64,000 bases of DNA from Lentzea aerocolonigenes (GTDB lineage: Bacteria > Actinomycetota > Actinomycetes > Mycobacteriales > Pseudonocardiaceae), in assembly GCF_000974445.1 (NCBI RefSeq), contig NZ_BBOJ01000036.1, positions 1 through 64,000 on the forward strand, written 5' to 3'. Positions 44,580-53,098 of this stretch are shown piece by piece. Position 1 is the stretch's first letter; each line of letters starts with the position of its first letter. The notes below the pieces were generated by a model. It saw nothing but the letters and a program-made list of their open reading frames with translations, was not told the DNA's origin and searched no databases. Both the position numbers and the translations under genes were made by a program.

Positions 44580-46124
44580 GTGGAAGGCAAGAGCCTGCCG
44601 GTCCGGGTGGTCGGCACCCGACCGTCGGCGGCTTTCCGCGCATTCCTCACGACCGGGAAGATCTTCGTCGCCCTCGTTTCGGCGGCTGTGCTCCTCGTCA
44701 CGTCGTACGGCTGGGGCAAGCTGCGGGCGGCCGACAAAGGCATCGTCAAGACCGAGGTCATCTCCGAGGAGCTCACCAAGCAGGGGCCCAAGCCGCTCGA
44801 CGGCGCCGTCGACATCCTCCTCGTCGGCATGGACAGCCGCACCGACGCGCAGGGCAAGCCGCTGTCGGAGGAAGTCCTCGCGCTGCTCAACGGCGGGTAC
44901 GCCGACGGCGAGCAGAACACCGACACGATGATCCTCGTGCACATCCCGGTCGACGGCACGCGCGCGGTCGCGATCTCGTTCCCGCGCGACTCCTACGTCG
45001 AGATCGCGGACGGGTTCGGCAAGCACAAGCTCAACTCGGCGTTCGCCCGCCAGCGCAACACCGTCGACCAGGAGATGCGGTCGAAGGGCGAGACGGACGA
45101 GCAGAAGATCCGGACCGAGTCGATGGCGGCCGGCCGCAAGACGCTGATCAAGACGATCGAGAACATGTCCGGCGGGGCCGTGCGCATCGACCGGTACGCC
45201 GAGGTCAACCTCGCGAGCTTCTACGAGGTGACCAAGGCCATCGGCGGTGTGGAGGTGTGCCTGCGGGAGGCCACCTCGGACTCCGACTCCGGTGCCGACT
45301 TCAAGGCCGGTCAGCAGACGATCGAGGGCAGGGCGGCGCTGTCGTTCGTGCGGCAGCGCAAGAACCTGCCCGGCGGCGACCTCGACCGGATCGTGCGGCA
45401 GCAGGTGTTCATCGGGGCGCTGGCGAAGAAGGTGCTGTCGAGCGGCACCCTGACGGACCCGGCGAAGCTCAACGGACTCGTCGAGGCCGTGCAGAAGTCG
45501 GTGATCCTCAGCTCCGGCTGGGACATCACGACGTTCGCCGAGCAGATGCAGGGCCTGGTGGGCGGCAACTTCGAGTTCCGCACCATCCCGGTGGGTCCCC
45601 CGACCGACACTTACGGCGACGGCAACGTGCTGCCGGTGAACCCCGCCGAGGTGCGCAAGTTCCTCACGAGCCTCGCCGCGGACAAGCCGTCGACCAGCAA
45701 CTCGTCCTCACCGACGGCCACCACGACGCTGCCCGCGCCGCCGAACTCGTCGATCACCGTGAACGTCATCAACGCCGCCGGGATCCAGGGCCTCGCGGGC
45801 CAGGTGCTGAACACGTTGGCCGCCAAGGGTTTCAAGCGCGGCACCGCGTCCTCGGCCCAGCAGCCCGCCGACACCGTCGTGTTCTACGCGGCCGGCGAGG
45901 AGGGGTCCGCGCGCAAGGTCGCCGCGGAGCTCGGGCCGAACGTGAACGTCGCCGAGGAGAAGTCAGTCCGAAAAGGACAGGTGACGGTCCAGGTCGGCAC
46001 CGACTACCAGTCACTCGACGACTCCGAGAACGTCGACCCGCAGGGTGCGCCCGGCACGACGACACCGCCGAGCACGAGCAGCACGCCGCCGATCACGGCG
46101 GGCGGCCTGGTGTGCGTGAACTGA
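44580..46124 (+). CDS. LytR-CpsA-Psr family protein with LytR C-terminal domain
   Basis: A 514-residue membrane-anchored phosphotransferase. One helix lies near residues 28-46; the extracellular LCP domain contains ILLVGMDSRTDAQGK, NTDTMILVHIP, ISFPRDSYVEI and FVRQRKNLPGGDLDRI with catalytic Arg residues. A Ser/Thr/Pro linker leads to a LytR_C domain (ITVNVINAAGIQGLAGQVLN). It probably attaches lipid-linked glycans to peptidoglycan. GTG 44580 is chosen because GGGGGAGGA sits 7 bases ahead; GTG 44562 is less likely. Position equals Rv3267. Confidence 0.94.
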   Translation: MEGKSLPVRVVGTRPSAAFRAFLTTGKIFVALVSAAVLLVTSYGWGKLRAADKGIVKTEVISEELTKQGPKPLDGAVDILLVGMDSRTDAQGKPLSEEVLALLNGGYADGEQNTDTMILVHIPVDGTRAVAISFPRDSYVEIADGFGKHKLNSAFARQRNTVDQEMRSKGETDEQKIRTESMAAGRKTLIKTIENMSGGAVRIDRYAEVNLASFYEVTKAIGGVEVCLREATSDSDSGADFKAGQQTIEGRAALSFVRQRKNLPGGDLDRIVRQQVFIGALAKKVLSSGTLTDPAKLNGLVEAVQKSVILSSGWDITTFAEQMQGLVGGNFEFRTIPVGPPTDTYGDGNVLPVNPAEVRKFLTSLAADKPSTSNSSSPTATTTLPAPPNSSITVNVINAAGIQGLAGQVLNTLAAKGFKRGTASSAQQPADTVVFYAAGEEGSARKVAAELGPNVNVAEEKSVRKGQVTVQVGTDYQSLDDSENVDPQGAPGTTTPPSTSSTPPITAGGLVCVN

Positions 46125-46191
46125 ACCCCCGGCGTAACGCGCTCGCGATAGTTACGCTGAGGACACGAATTCCGCACCTGGAGGACCCACG

Positions 46192-47376
46192 TTGAGCGCC
46201 GCACGCGCGAAGAAGACCGCACTGGTCGCCGGCCGCACGGTCGTCGCGCTCGTCGCCGTGACAACGCTGGCCTTCTCCGGCTACTTCTGGACCGCGCTGC
46301 GGCTGGTGAAGCAGAACACCAACACCACGCAGATCCTCGAGGTGCTGGAGGACATCCCGAACTCGCCGCCCGTCGAGGACGGCGCGATCGACGTCCTGCT
46401 GGTGGGCAGCGACAGCCGGACCGACGCACAGGGCCGTCCGCTGCCCGCGGACGTGTTGCGCAAGCTGCGCACCGAAGGCACCGACACGGTGAACACGGAC
46501 ACGATCATCGTGATGCGCATCCCGCGCAACGGCGGCAAGGCGAGCGCGATCTCCATCCCGCGCGACACCTACGTGCCGATCCCCGGCTACCGCGAAGACA
46601 AGATCAACTCGGCGTACGGCGCGGTCAAGTTCCTCACGGCCGAACGGCTCCAGGCCGAGGGTGTCTCGGACCAGCAGGAACGTGAGCGCAAGTCCGACGA
46701 GGCCGGGCGCAAGGCCCTGGTGCAGGTGGTGCAGGACCTGACGGGGATGCGCGTCGACCACTACGCGGAGATCAACCTCTACGGGTTCTACCTGCTGACC
46801 GAGGTGATCGGCGGCGTGAAGGTGTGCCTGAAGGCGGGCACCTCGGACCCGAACTCCGGCGCGAACTTCCGCGCGGGCGAGCAGGTGATCTCGGGCGGCG
46901 ACGCGCTGTCGTTCGTGCGGCAGCGGAACATGCCCGGCGGCGACCTCGGCCGCATCGCGCGGCAGCAGGTGTTCATGTCGCAGGCGATGAAGCAGCTGCT
47001 GTCCGCCGGCACGTTCACCGACACGACGAAGATGAAGGGCCTGCTGGACGCGGTGTCGAAGTCCGTGGTCGTGGACGAGAAGCTCGACCTCGCGACGCTG
47101 GCCGCCCAGGCGCAGGGCATCGCGTCGGGCAACGTGGAGTTCGCCACGATCCCCGTGACGAGCATCGACGCCCGCAACGACCGCGGCCAGAGCATCGTCA
47201 CCGTGGACCGCGAGGCGGTGAAGGCGTGGGTGGCGCAGCTGATCGGCGAGACGCCGAAGCCCACCCCTTCCGTCACCCCCAGTACGCCGGCGCGGTTCGG
47301 TCCTGAGAAGCTGCTCTCGCTGGACGGCTTCCCCGCCGTGGCAGCTGCCCAACCGGATGTGCCCTGCATCGACTAG
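46192..47376 (+). CDS. LytR-CpsA-Psr family protein
   Basis: A 394-residue LCP protein, paralogue of the upstream gene. Helix near 13-35, then VLLVGSDSRTDAQGRPLP, NTDTIIVMRIP, ISIPRDTYVPIPGY and FVRQRNMPGGDLGRIARQQ. It has no LytR_C domain and ends in a short Pro/Ser tail with a terminal Cys (VPCID), like the VCVN end of its neighbour. Likely also a glycan-to-peptidoglycan transferase. TTG 46192 has CTGGAGGACC upstream. Confidence 0.94.
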   Translation: MSAARAKKTALVAGRTVVALVAVTTLAFSGYFWTALRLVKQNTNTTQILEVLEDIPNSPPVEDGAIDVLLVGSDSRTDAQGRPLPADVLRKLRTEGTDTVNTDTIIVMRIPRNGGKASAISIPRDTYVPIPGYREDKINSAYGAVKFLTAERLQAEGVSDQQERERKSDEAGRKALVQVVQDLTGMRVDHYAEINLYGFYLLTEVIGGVKVCLKAGTSDPNSGANFRAGEQVISGGDALSFVRQRNMPGGDLGRIARQQVFMSQAMKQLLSAGTFTDTTKMKGLLDAVSKSVVVDEKLDLATLAAQAQGIASGNVEFATIPVTSIDARNDRGQSIVTVDREAVKAWVAQLIGETPKPTPSVTPSTPARFGPEKLLSLDGFPAVAAAQPDVPCID

Positions 47377-47385
47377 GAGTGCCGC

Positions 47386-48069
47386 GTGAGCGTGACCGAG
47401 ATCCTCTTCACGCCGTTGCTGAAGGCCGATCCCGGTCGTCCGCTGATCACGCACTACGACGACGCGACGGGTTCGCGCGTCGAGCTGTCCCGCGCGACGA
47501 TCGCGAACTGGGCCGCGAAGACGGCGAACTGGCTGCGTGACGAGCACGACGTCGAGCCGGGCGACTCCGTGGCGGTGCTGCTGCCCGCGCACTGGCAGAC
47601 GGTTGGCCTGCTGCTCGGCGCGTGGTGGTGCGGCGCCCGTGTCGTCGGTGCGGGCGAGGACGCGAAGGTGGCCGTGGTGCCGCCCGGTGGCACGGCGGAC
47701 GCGGACGTCGTGGCCGTGGCTTCGTTGCACCCCATGGGTTTGGGCGCGGGTGCCGCGGTCGACTACCTCGACGACGTTCGGGTGCACGGCGACGACTTCA
47801 CGCCGTGGGAACCGGTTCCGGGCTCGACACCCGCACTGGGCGAGTCCACTGTGGACGAGGTGGTGGCGCAGGCGCGCGAACGCGGCGCGGAGCTGGGCTC
47901 CGAGCCGCGTGTGCTGTCCACTCTGGAGTGGAACGTTCCTTCCGGTGTGCTGGAAGGCTTTCTGGCCGTGCTCGCGGCCGGTGGCTCACTGGTTCAGGTG
48001 AGCAATCCCGACGCGGGCCTGCTGGCCGCGCGCCGGGAGAGCGAGAAGATCACACAGCTGCTGGGTTGA
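47386..48069 (+). CDS. TIGR03089 family protein
   Basis: A 227-residue actinobacterial protein matching the TIGR03089 family (Rv3268). It resembles the N-terminal half of an acyl-adenylating enzyme: LITHYDDATGSRVELSRATIANWAAKTANWL and VAVLLPAHWQTVGLLLGAWWCGA. It lacks the adenylation P-loop and C-terminal domain, so activity as a ligase is unlikely. Function unknown. It follows the LCP gene by 9 bases; the 3' end overlaps the convergent DoxX gene by 20 bases. Confidence 0.9.
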   Translation: MSVTEILFTPLLKADPGRPLITHYDDATGSRVELSRATIANWAAKTANWLRDEHDVEPGDSVAVLLPAHWQTVGLLLGAWWCGARVVGAGEDAKVAVVPPGGTADADVVAVASLHPMGLGAGAAVDYLDDVRVHGDDFTPWEPVPGSTPALGESTVDEVVAQARERGAELGSEPRVLSTLEWNVPSGVLEGFLAVLAAGGSLVQVSNPDAGLLAARRESEKITQLLG

Positions 48070-48466
48070 GCACCTTGTTGTTCTTGAACAGCACGCGGTC
48101 CAGCGAGTAGGCACCACCGTTGAAGCCGAGCGCGAGGGCGGCCGCACCGAGCACCACGACCAGCTCGGCACCACCCTCGCCGATCAGGCCGTTCGGCAGG
48201 TGCACGAGCATCCACGCGCCGAGCATGTTGGCAGCCAGCAGCACGCCGGCGATCGGCAACGCGAGGCCCGCGATCAGCGCGAGGCCGCCGACGAGCTCGA
48301 CCGTCGCGGCGAACGCGGCGGACACCGAAGGCAGCGGCACACCCATCTTCTCGAACGACCCGGCGGTGCCGGCGAGGCCGTACTCGGTCCACTTCTGCCA
48401 GCCGTGCGCGACGAACACGATGCCGATGCCGATGCGTCCGATGAGTGCGGCGACGTCCTTGACCAT
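48050..48466 (-). CDS. DoxX-family membrane protein
   Basis: A 138-residue four-helix membrane protein: DVAALIGRIGIGIVFVAHGWQKW opens the DoxX fold, then VELVGGLALIAGLALPIAGVLLAANML and VVVLGAAALALGFNGGAYSLDRVL. Family members are linked to redox homeostasis, and in mycobacteria a DoxX protein joins a complex with superoxide dismutase. ATG 48466. Its promoter region contains a dyad. The gene ends inside the convergent TIGR03089 gene. Confidence 0.92.
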   Translation of the reverse strand: MVKDVAALIGRIGIGIVFVAHGWQKWTEYGLAGTAGSFEKMGVPLPSVSAAFAATVELVGGLALIAGLALPIAGVLLAANMLGAWMLVHLPNGLIGEGGAELVVVLGAAALALGFNGGAYSLDRVLFKNNKVLNPAAV

Positions 48467-48508
48467 GCTTGCTCCCCGATCCTGTCGTTCAGCTGTTCAA
48501 CTTCGAAC

Positions 48509-48526
48509 CAAACTAGTACAAGTTTG
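48509..48526. promoter_or_regulatory. Dyad upstream of doxX-like gene, possible operator
   Basis: CAAACT, six bases, AGTTTG forms a perfect inverted repeat 43 bases upstream of the DoxX start, with partly matching flanks (TTCGAACCAAACT and AGTTTGAACA). It resembles binding sites of MarR or HxlR repressors. No regulator gene is adjacent. Confidence 0.45.
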
Positions 48527-48559
48527 AACAACCTTATGGTTTCGACAGGAACCCGACAG

Positions 48560-49324
48560 CTACTTGCTAAGTCCTATGCCGTCACCCTTCGTGGTCGTCA
48601 GGGTCAGGTTGTTGCGGTCGATCTTGTACGTGACCTGGCCTTTCAGCGTCTCCAGCACGGCCTTCTCGACCGCCATCTTGTCCGGCTCGCACGCCTTGTC
48701 CGTGTGACCCAGCTCGCCGATGGTGATCGTCGACCCCTCCACCTCGTAAGACCCGAAAGCGTCGTTGCACCCGAGCTTCGCGTTGAGCTTGCCGTTCTCG
48801 AACCTGATCGAGGCCTCCACGCCGGCCGGAGTCGACGAGACCGCGTCGGCCTGGACGAGGCTCGCCAGCTTCCACGTGCCGCCTTCGAGCGTGGCGGGCG
48901 CCTCCGGCCCGAGCACGATCTCCGCGTTCGACCCGGTGACCACCAGGTTCGTGCCGTCCATCCGCCACGACGGTGACGCGCGCAGCAGCTTGGACAGCCA
49001 CTCGTCCTGGGTGTGCAGGTCGGGACTGGGACAGCCCATCGCGGTCATGCCGAGGTCGGGGACGACGATCTTGCCGTCATCCAGCGAGACCGGCCCCTGC
49101 ATCTGGTTGCAGCCGGCGCTGGCGAGCAGCCGCCCGTCGTCGGTGAATCTGAGCTCCACGTTCGTGCCCTCGACCAGGGGGCGCGGCTTGCCCTGCTCGG
49201 TGACGAAGGCCGAGCGGAACACCTTGCCCTTCACCTCACCACCCCCTCCTCCGGTGGACGTGCTGCCGCACCCCGTGGCGAGCAGGGCGGCGGCGAGTGC
49301 TGCGACGAGAACTCGGTAGCTCAT
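48560..49324 (-). CDS. META-domain lipoprotein
   Basis: A 254-residue secreted lipoprotein. Signal peptide with lipobox ATGC near residue 18, then a Gly-rich spacer. Two META (HslJ-like) domains follow: the first with FTDDGRLLASAGCNQMQG and MTAMGCP, the second with GGTWKLASL, KLGCNDAFGSYEVEG and GHTDKACEP. META proteins are beta-rich periplasmic or surface proteins, some heat- or antibiotic-related in enterobacteria; the role here is unknown. ATG 49324 gives a proper signal peptide; longer starts do not. Confidence 0.9.
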   Translation of the reverse strand: MSYRVLVAALAAALLATGCGSTSTGGGGGEVKGKVFRSAFVTEQGKPRPLVEGTNVELRFTDDGRLLASAGCNQMQGPVSLDDGKIVVPDLGMTAMGCPSPDLHTQDEWLSKLLRASPSWRMDGTNLVVTGSNAEIVLGPEAPATLEGGTWKLASLVQADAVSSTPAGVEASIRFENGKLNAKLGCNDAFGSYEVEGSTITIGELGHTDKACEPDKMAVEKAVLETLKGQVTYKIDRNNLTLTTTKGDGIGLSK

Positions 49325-49423
49325 GCGATGAGGACGGAACACCAGGCCTCCGGGGTTGCGCGAAGACGGGATTTCCGGGCCAGGCCAACGGAAATTCGAC
49401 GTCACGGGGACTTCGTCAGGTAC

Positions 49424-49452
49424 TTGACAGGACGACGAGCAAGGGCTCTACT
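49424..49452 (+). promoter_or_regulatory. Promoter of the ArsR/SRPBCC operon
   Basis: TTGACA (49424-49429), 17 bases, TCTACT (49447-49452). The spacing is ideal and the -35 box perfect; the -10 box matches moderately. Confidence 0.6.
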
Positions 49453-49482
49453 TAACCCAGAGGTTAGATAACCAAGTGGTTA
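49453..49482 (+). promoter_or_regulatory. Tandem ArsR operator: TAACC-N4-GGTTA twice
   Basis: TAACC CAGA GGTTA (49453-49466) and TAACC AAGT GGTTA (49469-49482) are two near-identical dyads with centres 16 bases apart, immediately downstream of the -10 box and before the ArsR start. This is the usual place for self-repression by ArsR dimers. Confidence 0.75.
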
Positions 49483-49490
49483 GGTACGAG

Positions 49491-49817
49491 ATGGACCAGC
49501 TGAGCGCCACCTTCGCCGCACTAGCGGACCCGACCCGCCGGGCGATCCTCGCGAGGCTCACCGAGGGCCCGGCGACGGTGAAGGAGCTCTCCGAGCCGTT
49601 CGACATCAGCGGCCCGGCGATCTCCAAGCACCTGCGCGTGCTGGAAAAGGCAGGCCTGATCACCCGCGGCAGGGAAGCCCAGTGGCGCCCCTGCCAGCTC
49701 GACGCGACGCCGTTGAAGGAGGTCGCCGTGTGGGCAGAGAACTACCGCCGCTTCTGGGATGCGAGCTACACGCGCCTGGACGCACTCTTGACGGAGATGA
49801 AGGAGAAAGAGCGATGA
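49491..49817 (+). CDS. ArsR-family regulator paired with SRPBCC
   Basis: A 108-residue winged-helix protein: MDQLSATFAALADPTRRAILARLTEG, then VKELSEPFDISGPAISKHLRVLEKAGLITRGREAQWRPCQL. Metal-binding cysteines of classic ArsR proteins are absent, as in the SRPBCC-linked group. It probably represses its own operon through the double dyad upstream. ATG 49491 is preferred over GTG 49476, which lies inside the second operator dyad. ATGA overlap with the next gene. Confidence 0.93.
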   Translation: MDQLSATFAALADPTRRAILARLTEGPATVKELSEPFDISGPAISKHLRVLEKAGLITRGREAQWRPCQLDATPLKEVAVWAENYRRFWDASYTRLDALLTEMKEKER

Positions 49818-50293
49818 ACACCACCAAGTTCGGAACCACCGTCACCCTCCCGTCCGACACCGAGATCGCGATGACGCGCACGTTCGACGCGCCCGCCGCG
49901 CTGGTGTGGAAGGCGTTCACCGAGCCGGCGATGCTGCGGCGCTGGCTGCTCGGCCCCGACGGCTGGGAGATGCCGATCTGCGAGGTCGACCTGCGCGTGG
50001 GCGGCAAGTGGCGCTACGGCTGGGCCCAGCCGGACGGCTCGCAGGCGTTCGAGATGTACGGCGAGTACACCGAGGTCACGCCTTTCACCCGTCTGGTGAA
50101 CACCGAGCACTTCGAGGACAACCCGCCGGCCGAGACGACGGTGGAGTTCGTCGAGTCCGACGGGCAGACGACGATGACCACGACGATGAAGCTGGTGTCG
50201 CAGGAGGCTCGGGACGCGGTGCTGGCGACCGGGATGGCGGACGGCGCCGGACGTTCCTACGAGCGGCTGGGCGAAGTCCTCGCGTCGCTGTGA
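49814..50293 (+). CDS. SRPBCC/AHSA1-domain protein
   Basis: A 159-residue START-like protein. EIAMTRTFDAPAALVWKAFTEPAMLRRWLLGPDGW opens the AHSA1 fold, with GGKWRYGWAQPDG and EYTEVTPFTRLVNTEHF. These cupped beta sheets bind hydrophobic ligands; the ArsR-SRPBCC gene pair is widespread in actinomycetes but its ligand is not known. Translationally coupled to the regulator (ATGA). Confidence 0.93.
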   Translation: MNTTKFGTTVTLPSDTEIAMTRTFDAPAALVWKAFTEPAMLRRWLLGPDGWEMPICEVDLRVGGKWRYGWAQPDGSQAFEMYGEYTEVTPFTRLVNTEHFEDNPPAETTVEFVESDGQTTMTTTMKLVSQEARDAVLATGMADGAGRSYERLGEVLASL

Positions 50294-50367
50294 CGACGTT
50301 GGGTAGTCACCAGTCGTGACCCCGGTTCCCCCGGTAGAGGCCGTGGCGCGCGGCTACGTTCGTCCAC

Positions 50368-50730
50368 ATGGGACGTTTCCTCGTGGCTCTGGCCATCACG
50401 CTCGGTTTCGCCGTGCTCTCCGCGCCCCTCGCGCACGCGTCCGCTCCTGGTCGCTGGCAGGTGACGCCGTGCCCGTCGGGTGCGAAGGCGCTGTGGCTGC
50501 CGCGCGTCGACAAGTTCGGCACCGACATCAGCTGCACGACGGAAGAAGCCCGTGCGGCGGCGGTGAAGGAAGCGGTCGACAGCGGCAGCCCGACGCGGAT
50601 GATGAACGTCGCGATCGCGTTCGCGCAGCAGCTCTCGGACAAGTCGCTGACCGCGGAGTCGTCGTGCGTGCTGGGCGCGAAGGGGGCGATCGGCGAGGCG
50701 ATCGGCACGTGCGTGACCGCCTGGTTGTAA
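50368..50730 (+). CDS. Small secreted protein
   Basis: A 120-residue protein with a Sec signal peptide, MGRFLVALAITLGFAVLSAP with cleavage after AHASA near residue 25. The mature part has four Cys (TPCPSG, ISCTTEE, SSCVLG and GTCVTA), consistent with two disulfides, and an Ala-rich helical middle. No family recognised. It ends 60 bases before the RelA/SpoT gene on the same strand; cotranscription is possible. Confidence 0.75.
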   Translation: MGRFLVALAITLGFAVLSAPLAHASAPGRWQVTPCPSGAKALWLPRVDKFGTDISCTTEEARAAAVKEAVDSGSPTRMMNVAIAFAQQLSDKSLTAESSCVLGAKGAIGEAIGTCVTAWL

Positions 50731-50790
50731 TGCCCGCCGCGTGACTCCCGATCAAGAGCGTGCACCGCCACCTAGACCGGGAGCCACGCA

Positions 50791-51831
50791 GTGACGTCGC
50801 TGGACTGGAAGGCCGAGTACGTCAAAGCCCGTTCGACGTACGAGGACTGCGAGAAGGACGTGCGCAGGTTCGTCGACAAGATCCTCGAGAACGCCGGGAT
50901 CGCCGTCTTCCAGGTCGAGGGCCGGGTGAAGACGCTGGACAGCATCGACGAGAAGATCCGGCGCAAGTCCGGCAAGTACGCCAACCCGCTGACCGACATG
51001 ACGGACCTGGTCGGGGTGCGGATCATCGCGCACTACCTCGAAGACGTCGACCGGATCGTCGAGCTGCTGAGCAAAGAGTTCGAGGTGCGTGAAGAGCACT
51101 CGGTGAACAAGCGGGACGAGCTGGCGCCCGACCAGTTCGGTTATGCGTCGAACCACCTGGTCGTGCGCATCGGCAGCCGGAGTGAACGGTCGTGGGCGAG
51201 GTACGCCGGCATCTCCGCGGAGTTCCAGGTTCGCACGATGTCGCAGCACGCGTGGGCGGCGATGCACCACAAGCTCGGCTACAAACGTGAGGCCGACGTG
51301 CCGATCCCGTTGCAGCGCAAACTGTTCCTGCTGAGCGCGTTGTTCGAGATGGCGGACGAACAGTTCTCCACGATCAAGGGCGAGATCGACAAGCTGTCCG
51401 GCGAGTACTCCGACAGCGTCAAGCACGGTGCTCTCGACTTGCGGGTCAACGCGCAGTCCATGGAAGCCTACGTGCGCAACAGTCCCAAGGTGCTGGAGAT
51501 CGCCGAGGTGGCGAAAGGCTTGAGAATCAGGTACTGGGAGGGCGATCTCAGCGTACTGGTGGCCCTCGCCAAGGCGCTCGGCGCGAAGACCATCGGGCAG
51601 TTCGACGAGAAGCTGCCGGACGGACCCTCGACACACCGCGTGCTCAGCGCGTTCTTGTCGGTCTTCGGCCCTCGATCAGAGGGCCGCGTGATCGAGATCA
51701 GCCTGGGAAGCATCATCGCGACCTTCCGCGGCCTGGAAGAGAAGCAGTTCAAGAGGATCTTTCCCGACAGCGGCAGCGCGGGCTGGAAGCTGTTCGAGGG
51801 AATGCACGAGAAGGTGCGGAGCCAGGAGTGA
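50791..51831 (+). CDS. RelA/SpoT-domain protein (small alarmone synthetase-like) with C-terminal extension
   Basis: A 346-residue protein. Residues about 35-170 form a RelA/SpoT nucleotidyltransferase: LTDMTDLVGVRIIAHYLEDV, KRDELAPDQFGYASNHLVV with the GYxSxH motif at 117-122, AEFQVRTMSQHAWAAMHHKL with the metal Glu144. No HD hydrolase, TGS or ACT domain. A helical extension of about 175 residues follows. It could make (p)ppGpp or, as in toxic relatives, modify adenine nucleotides or tRNA; no antitoxin gene is obvious. GTG 50791 start. Confidence 0.88.
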   Translation: MTSLDWKAEYVKARSTYEDCEKDVRRFVDKILENAGIAVFQVEGRVKTLDSIDEKIRRKSGKYANPLTDMTDLVGVRIIAHYLEDVDRIVELLSKEFEVREEHSVNKRDELAPDQFGYASNHLVVRIGSRSERSWARYAGISAEFQVRTMSQHAWAAMHHKLGYKREADVPIPLQRKLFLLSALFEMADEQFSTIKGEIDKLSGEYSDSVKHGALDLRVNAQSMEAYVRNSPKVLEIAEVAKGLRIRYWEGDLSVLVALAKALGAKTIGQFDEKLPDGPSTHRVLSAFLSVFGPRSEGRVIEISLGSIIATFRGLEEKQFKRIFPDSGSAGWKLFEGMHEKVRSQE

Positions 51832-51843
51832 GGTCCTGGCTCC
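51818..51843 (+). terminator. Hairpin terminator overlapping the RelA/SpoT stop codon
   Basis: GGAGCCAGGA (51818-51827) pairs with TCCTGGCTCC (51834-51843) around a 6-base loop that includes the stop codon. Also positioned to stop the convergent acyl-CoA dehydrogenase transcript. Confidence 0.7.
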
Positions 51844-51856
51844 GCGACTCGAAGCC

Positions 51857-53020
51857 CTAGCCGTTGAGGACCGCGCGCGACATCACGACGCGCTGGATCT
51901 GGTTCGTGCCCTCGTAGATCTGCGTGATCTTCGCGTCCCGCATCATCCGCTCCACGGGGAAGTCACGCGTGTACCCCGCGCCACCGAACAGCTGCACCGC
52001 ATCCGTCGTGACCTCCATGGCCACGTCGGACGCGAAGCACTTGGCGGCAGCGGTGATGAAGCCGATGTTCGGCTCGCCGCGCTCGGCCTTCGCGGCCGCC
52101 ACGTACACCATGTGCCGGGCCGCCTCGATCTTCATCGCCATGTCGGCGAGCATGAACTGGACGCCCTGGAAGTCCGAAATGGACTTCCCGAACTGCTTGC
52201 GGTCCTTGACGTACGCGACCGCAGCGTCCAAGGCGCCCTGCGCGATGCCCACGGCCTGCGCGCCGATCGTCGGACGGGTGTGGTCCAGAGTCCGGAGAGC
52301 CGTCTTCAGGCCGGTGCCGGGCTCGCCGATGATCCGCGAGGCCGGGATCGTGCAGTTCTCGAAGTAGATCTCGCGGGTCGGCGAGCCCTTGATGCCGAGC
52401 TTGCGCTCCTTCGGGCCCACCGAGAAGCCGGGGTCGTCCTTGTGCACGACGAACGCCGAGATGCCGGCCGACTTCTTGGCGGCGTTGGGGTCCGTCACGG
52501 CCATGACCGTGTACCAGGTGGACTCGCCGGCGTTGGTGATCCAGCACTTGGTGCCGTTCAGCACCCAGTTGTCACCGTCGCGAACGGCCCGCGTGCGCAT
52601 CGAGGCGGTGTCGGAGCCCGCCTCGCGCTCGGACAGGGCGTAGGAGGCCATGGCCTCGCCCGAGGCGATGGACGGCATGACGAGCTGCTTCAGCTCTTCC
52701 GAGGCCGAGAGCAGGATCGGCATGGTGCCGAGCTTGTTCACCGCGGGGATCAGGGACGACGAGCCGCAGACGCGGGCGATCTCCTCGATCACGATGCAGG
52801 TGGCCACGGAGTCCGCGCCCTGGCCGTCGTACTCCTCCGGCACGTGCACGGCCGCGAAGCCGGACTTGACCAGGGCGTTGTGCGCCTCGACCGGGAAGCG
52901 CTCGTTCTCGTCGACCTCGGCCGCGAACGGCTTGATCTCCTTCTCGGCGAGCGAGCGGACGGCCTCTCGCAGCGCCTCGTGCTCCTCGGCGAGCTGGTAG
53001 GTGCCGAAGCTCGGGTTCAC
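51857..53020 (-). CDS. fadE25: Acyl-CoA dehydrogenase
   Basis: A 387-residue flavoprotein that oxidises acyl-CoA to the 2,3-enoyl-CoA in fatty or branched-chain acid breakdown. Landmarks are MASYALSEREAGSDTASMRTRA, CWITNAGESTWYTVMAV, the catalytic-region QLFGGAGYTRDFPVERMMRDAKITQIYEGTNQIQR. The gene order fadE25-purE-purK is that of M. tuberculosis Rv3274c-Rv3276c. GTG 53020 follows GGAGGTAACAAG. Residue choice for chain length cannot be told. Confidence 0.95.
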   Translation of the reverse strand: MNPSFGTYQLAEEHEALREAVRSLAEKEIKPFAAEVDENERFPVEAHNALVKSGFAAVHVPEEYDGQGADSVATCIVIEEIARVCGSSSLIPAVNKLGTMPILLSASEELKQLVMPSIASGEAMASYALSEREAGSDTASMRTRAVRDGDNWVLNGTKCWITNAGESTWYTVMAVTDPNAAKKSAGISAFVVHKDDPGFSVGPKERKLGIKGSPTREIYFENCTIPASRIIGEPGTGLKTALRTLDHTRPTIGAQAVGIAQGALDAAVAYVKDRKQFGKSISDFQGVQFMLADMAMKIEAARHMVYVAAAKAERGEPNIGFITAAAKCFASDVAMEVTTDAVQLFGGAGYTRDFPVERMMRDAKITQIYEGTNQIQRVVMSRAVLNG

Positions 53021-53098
53021 CTTGTTACCTCCCGGTAGCGAGTACTCAGCACGATGTTAGCGCCCGTTTACCACGGGCGCCGCTGTGCTGTTGAGCAC

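Noticed and set aside
33744..47376. Secondary-metabolite gene cluster
   Set aside because: The sugar and glycosyltransferase genes come without polyketide synthase, peptide synthetase or tailoring genes and match a conserved cell-envelope locus.
50368..51831. Toxin-antitoxin pair of the small secreted protein and the RelA/SpoT protein
   Set aside because: The upstream product has a signal peptide and would be outside the cell, so it cannot neutralise a cytosolic enzyme; the 60-base gap also lacks coupling.
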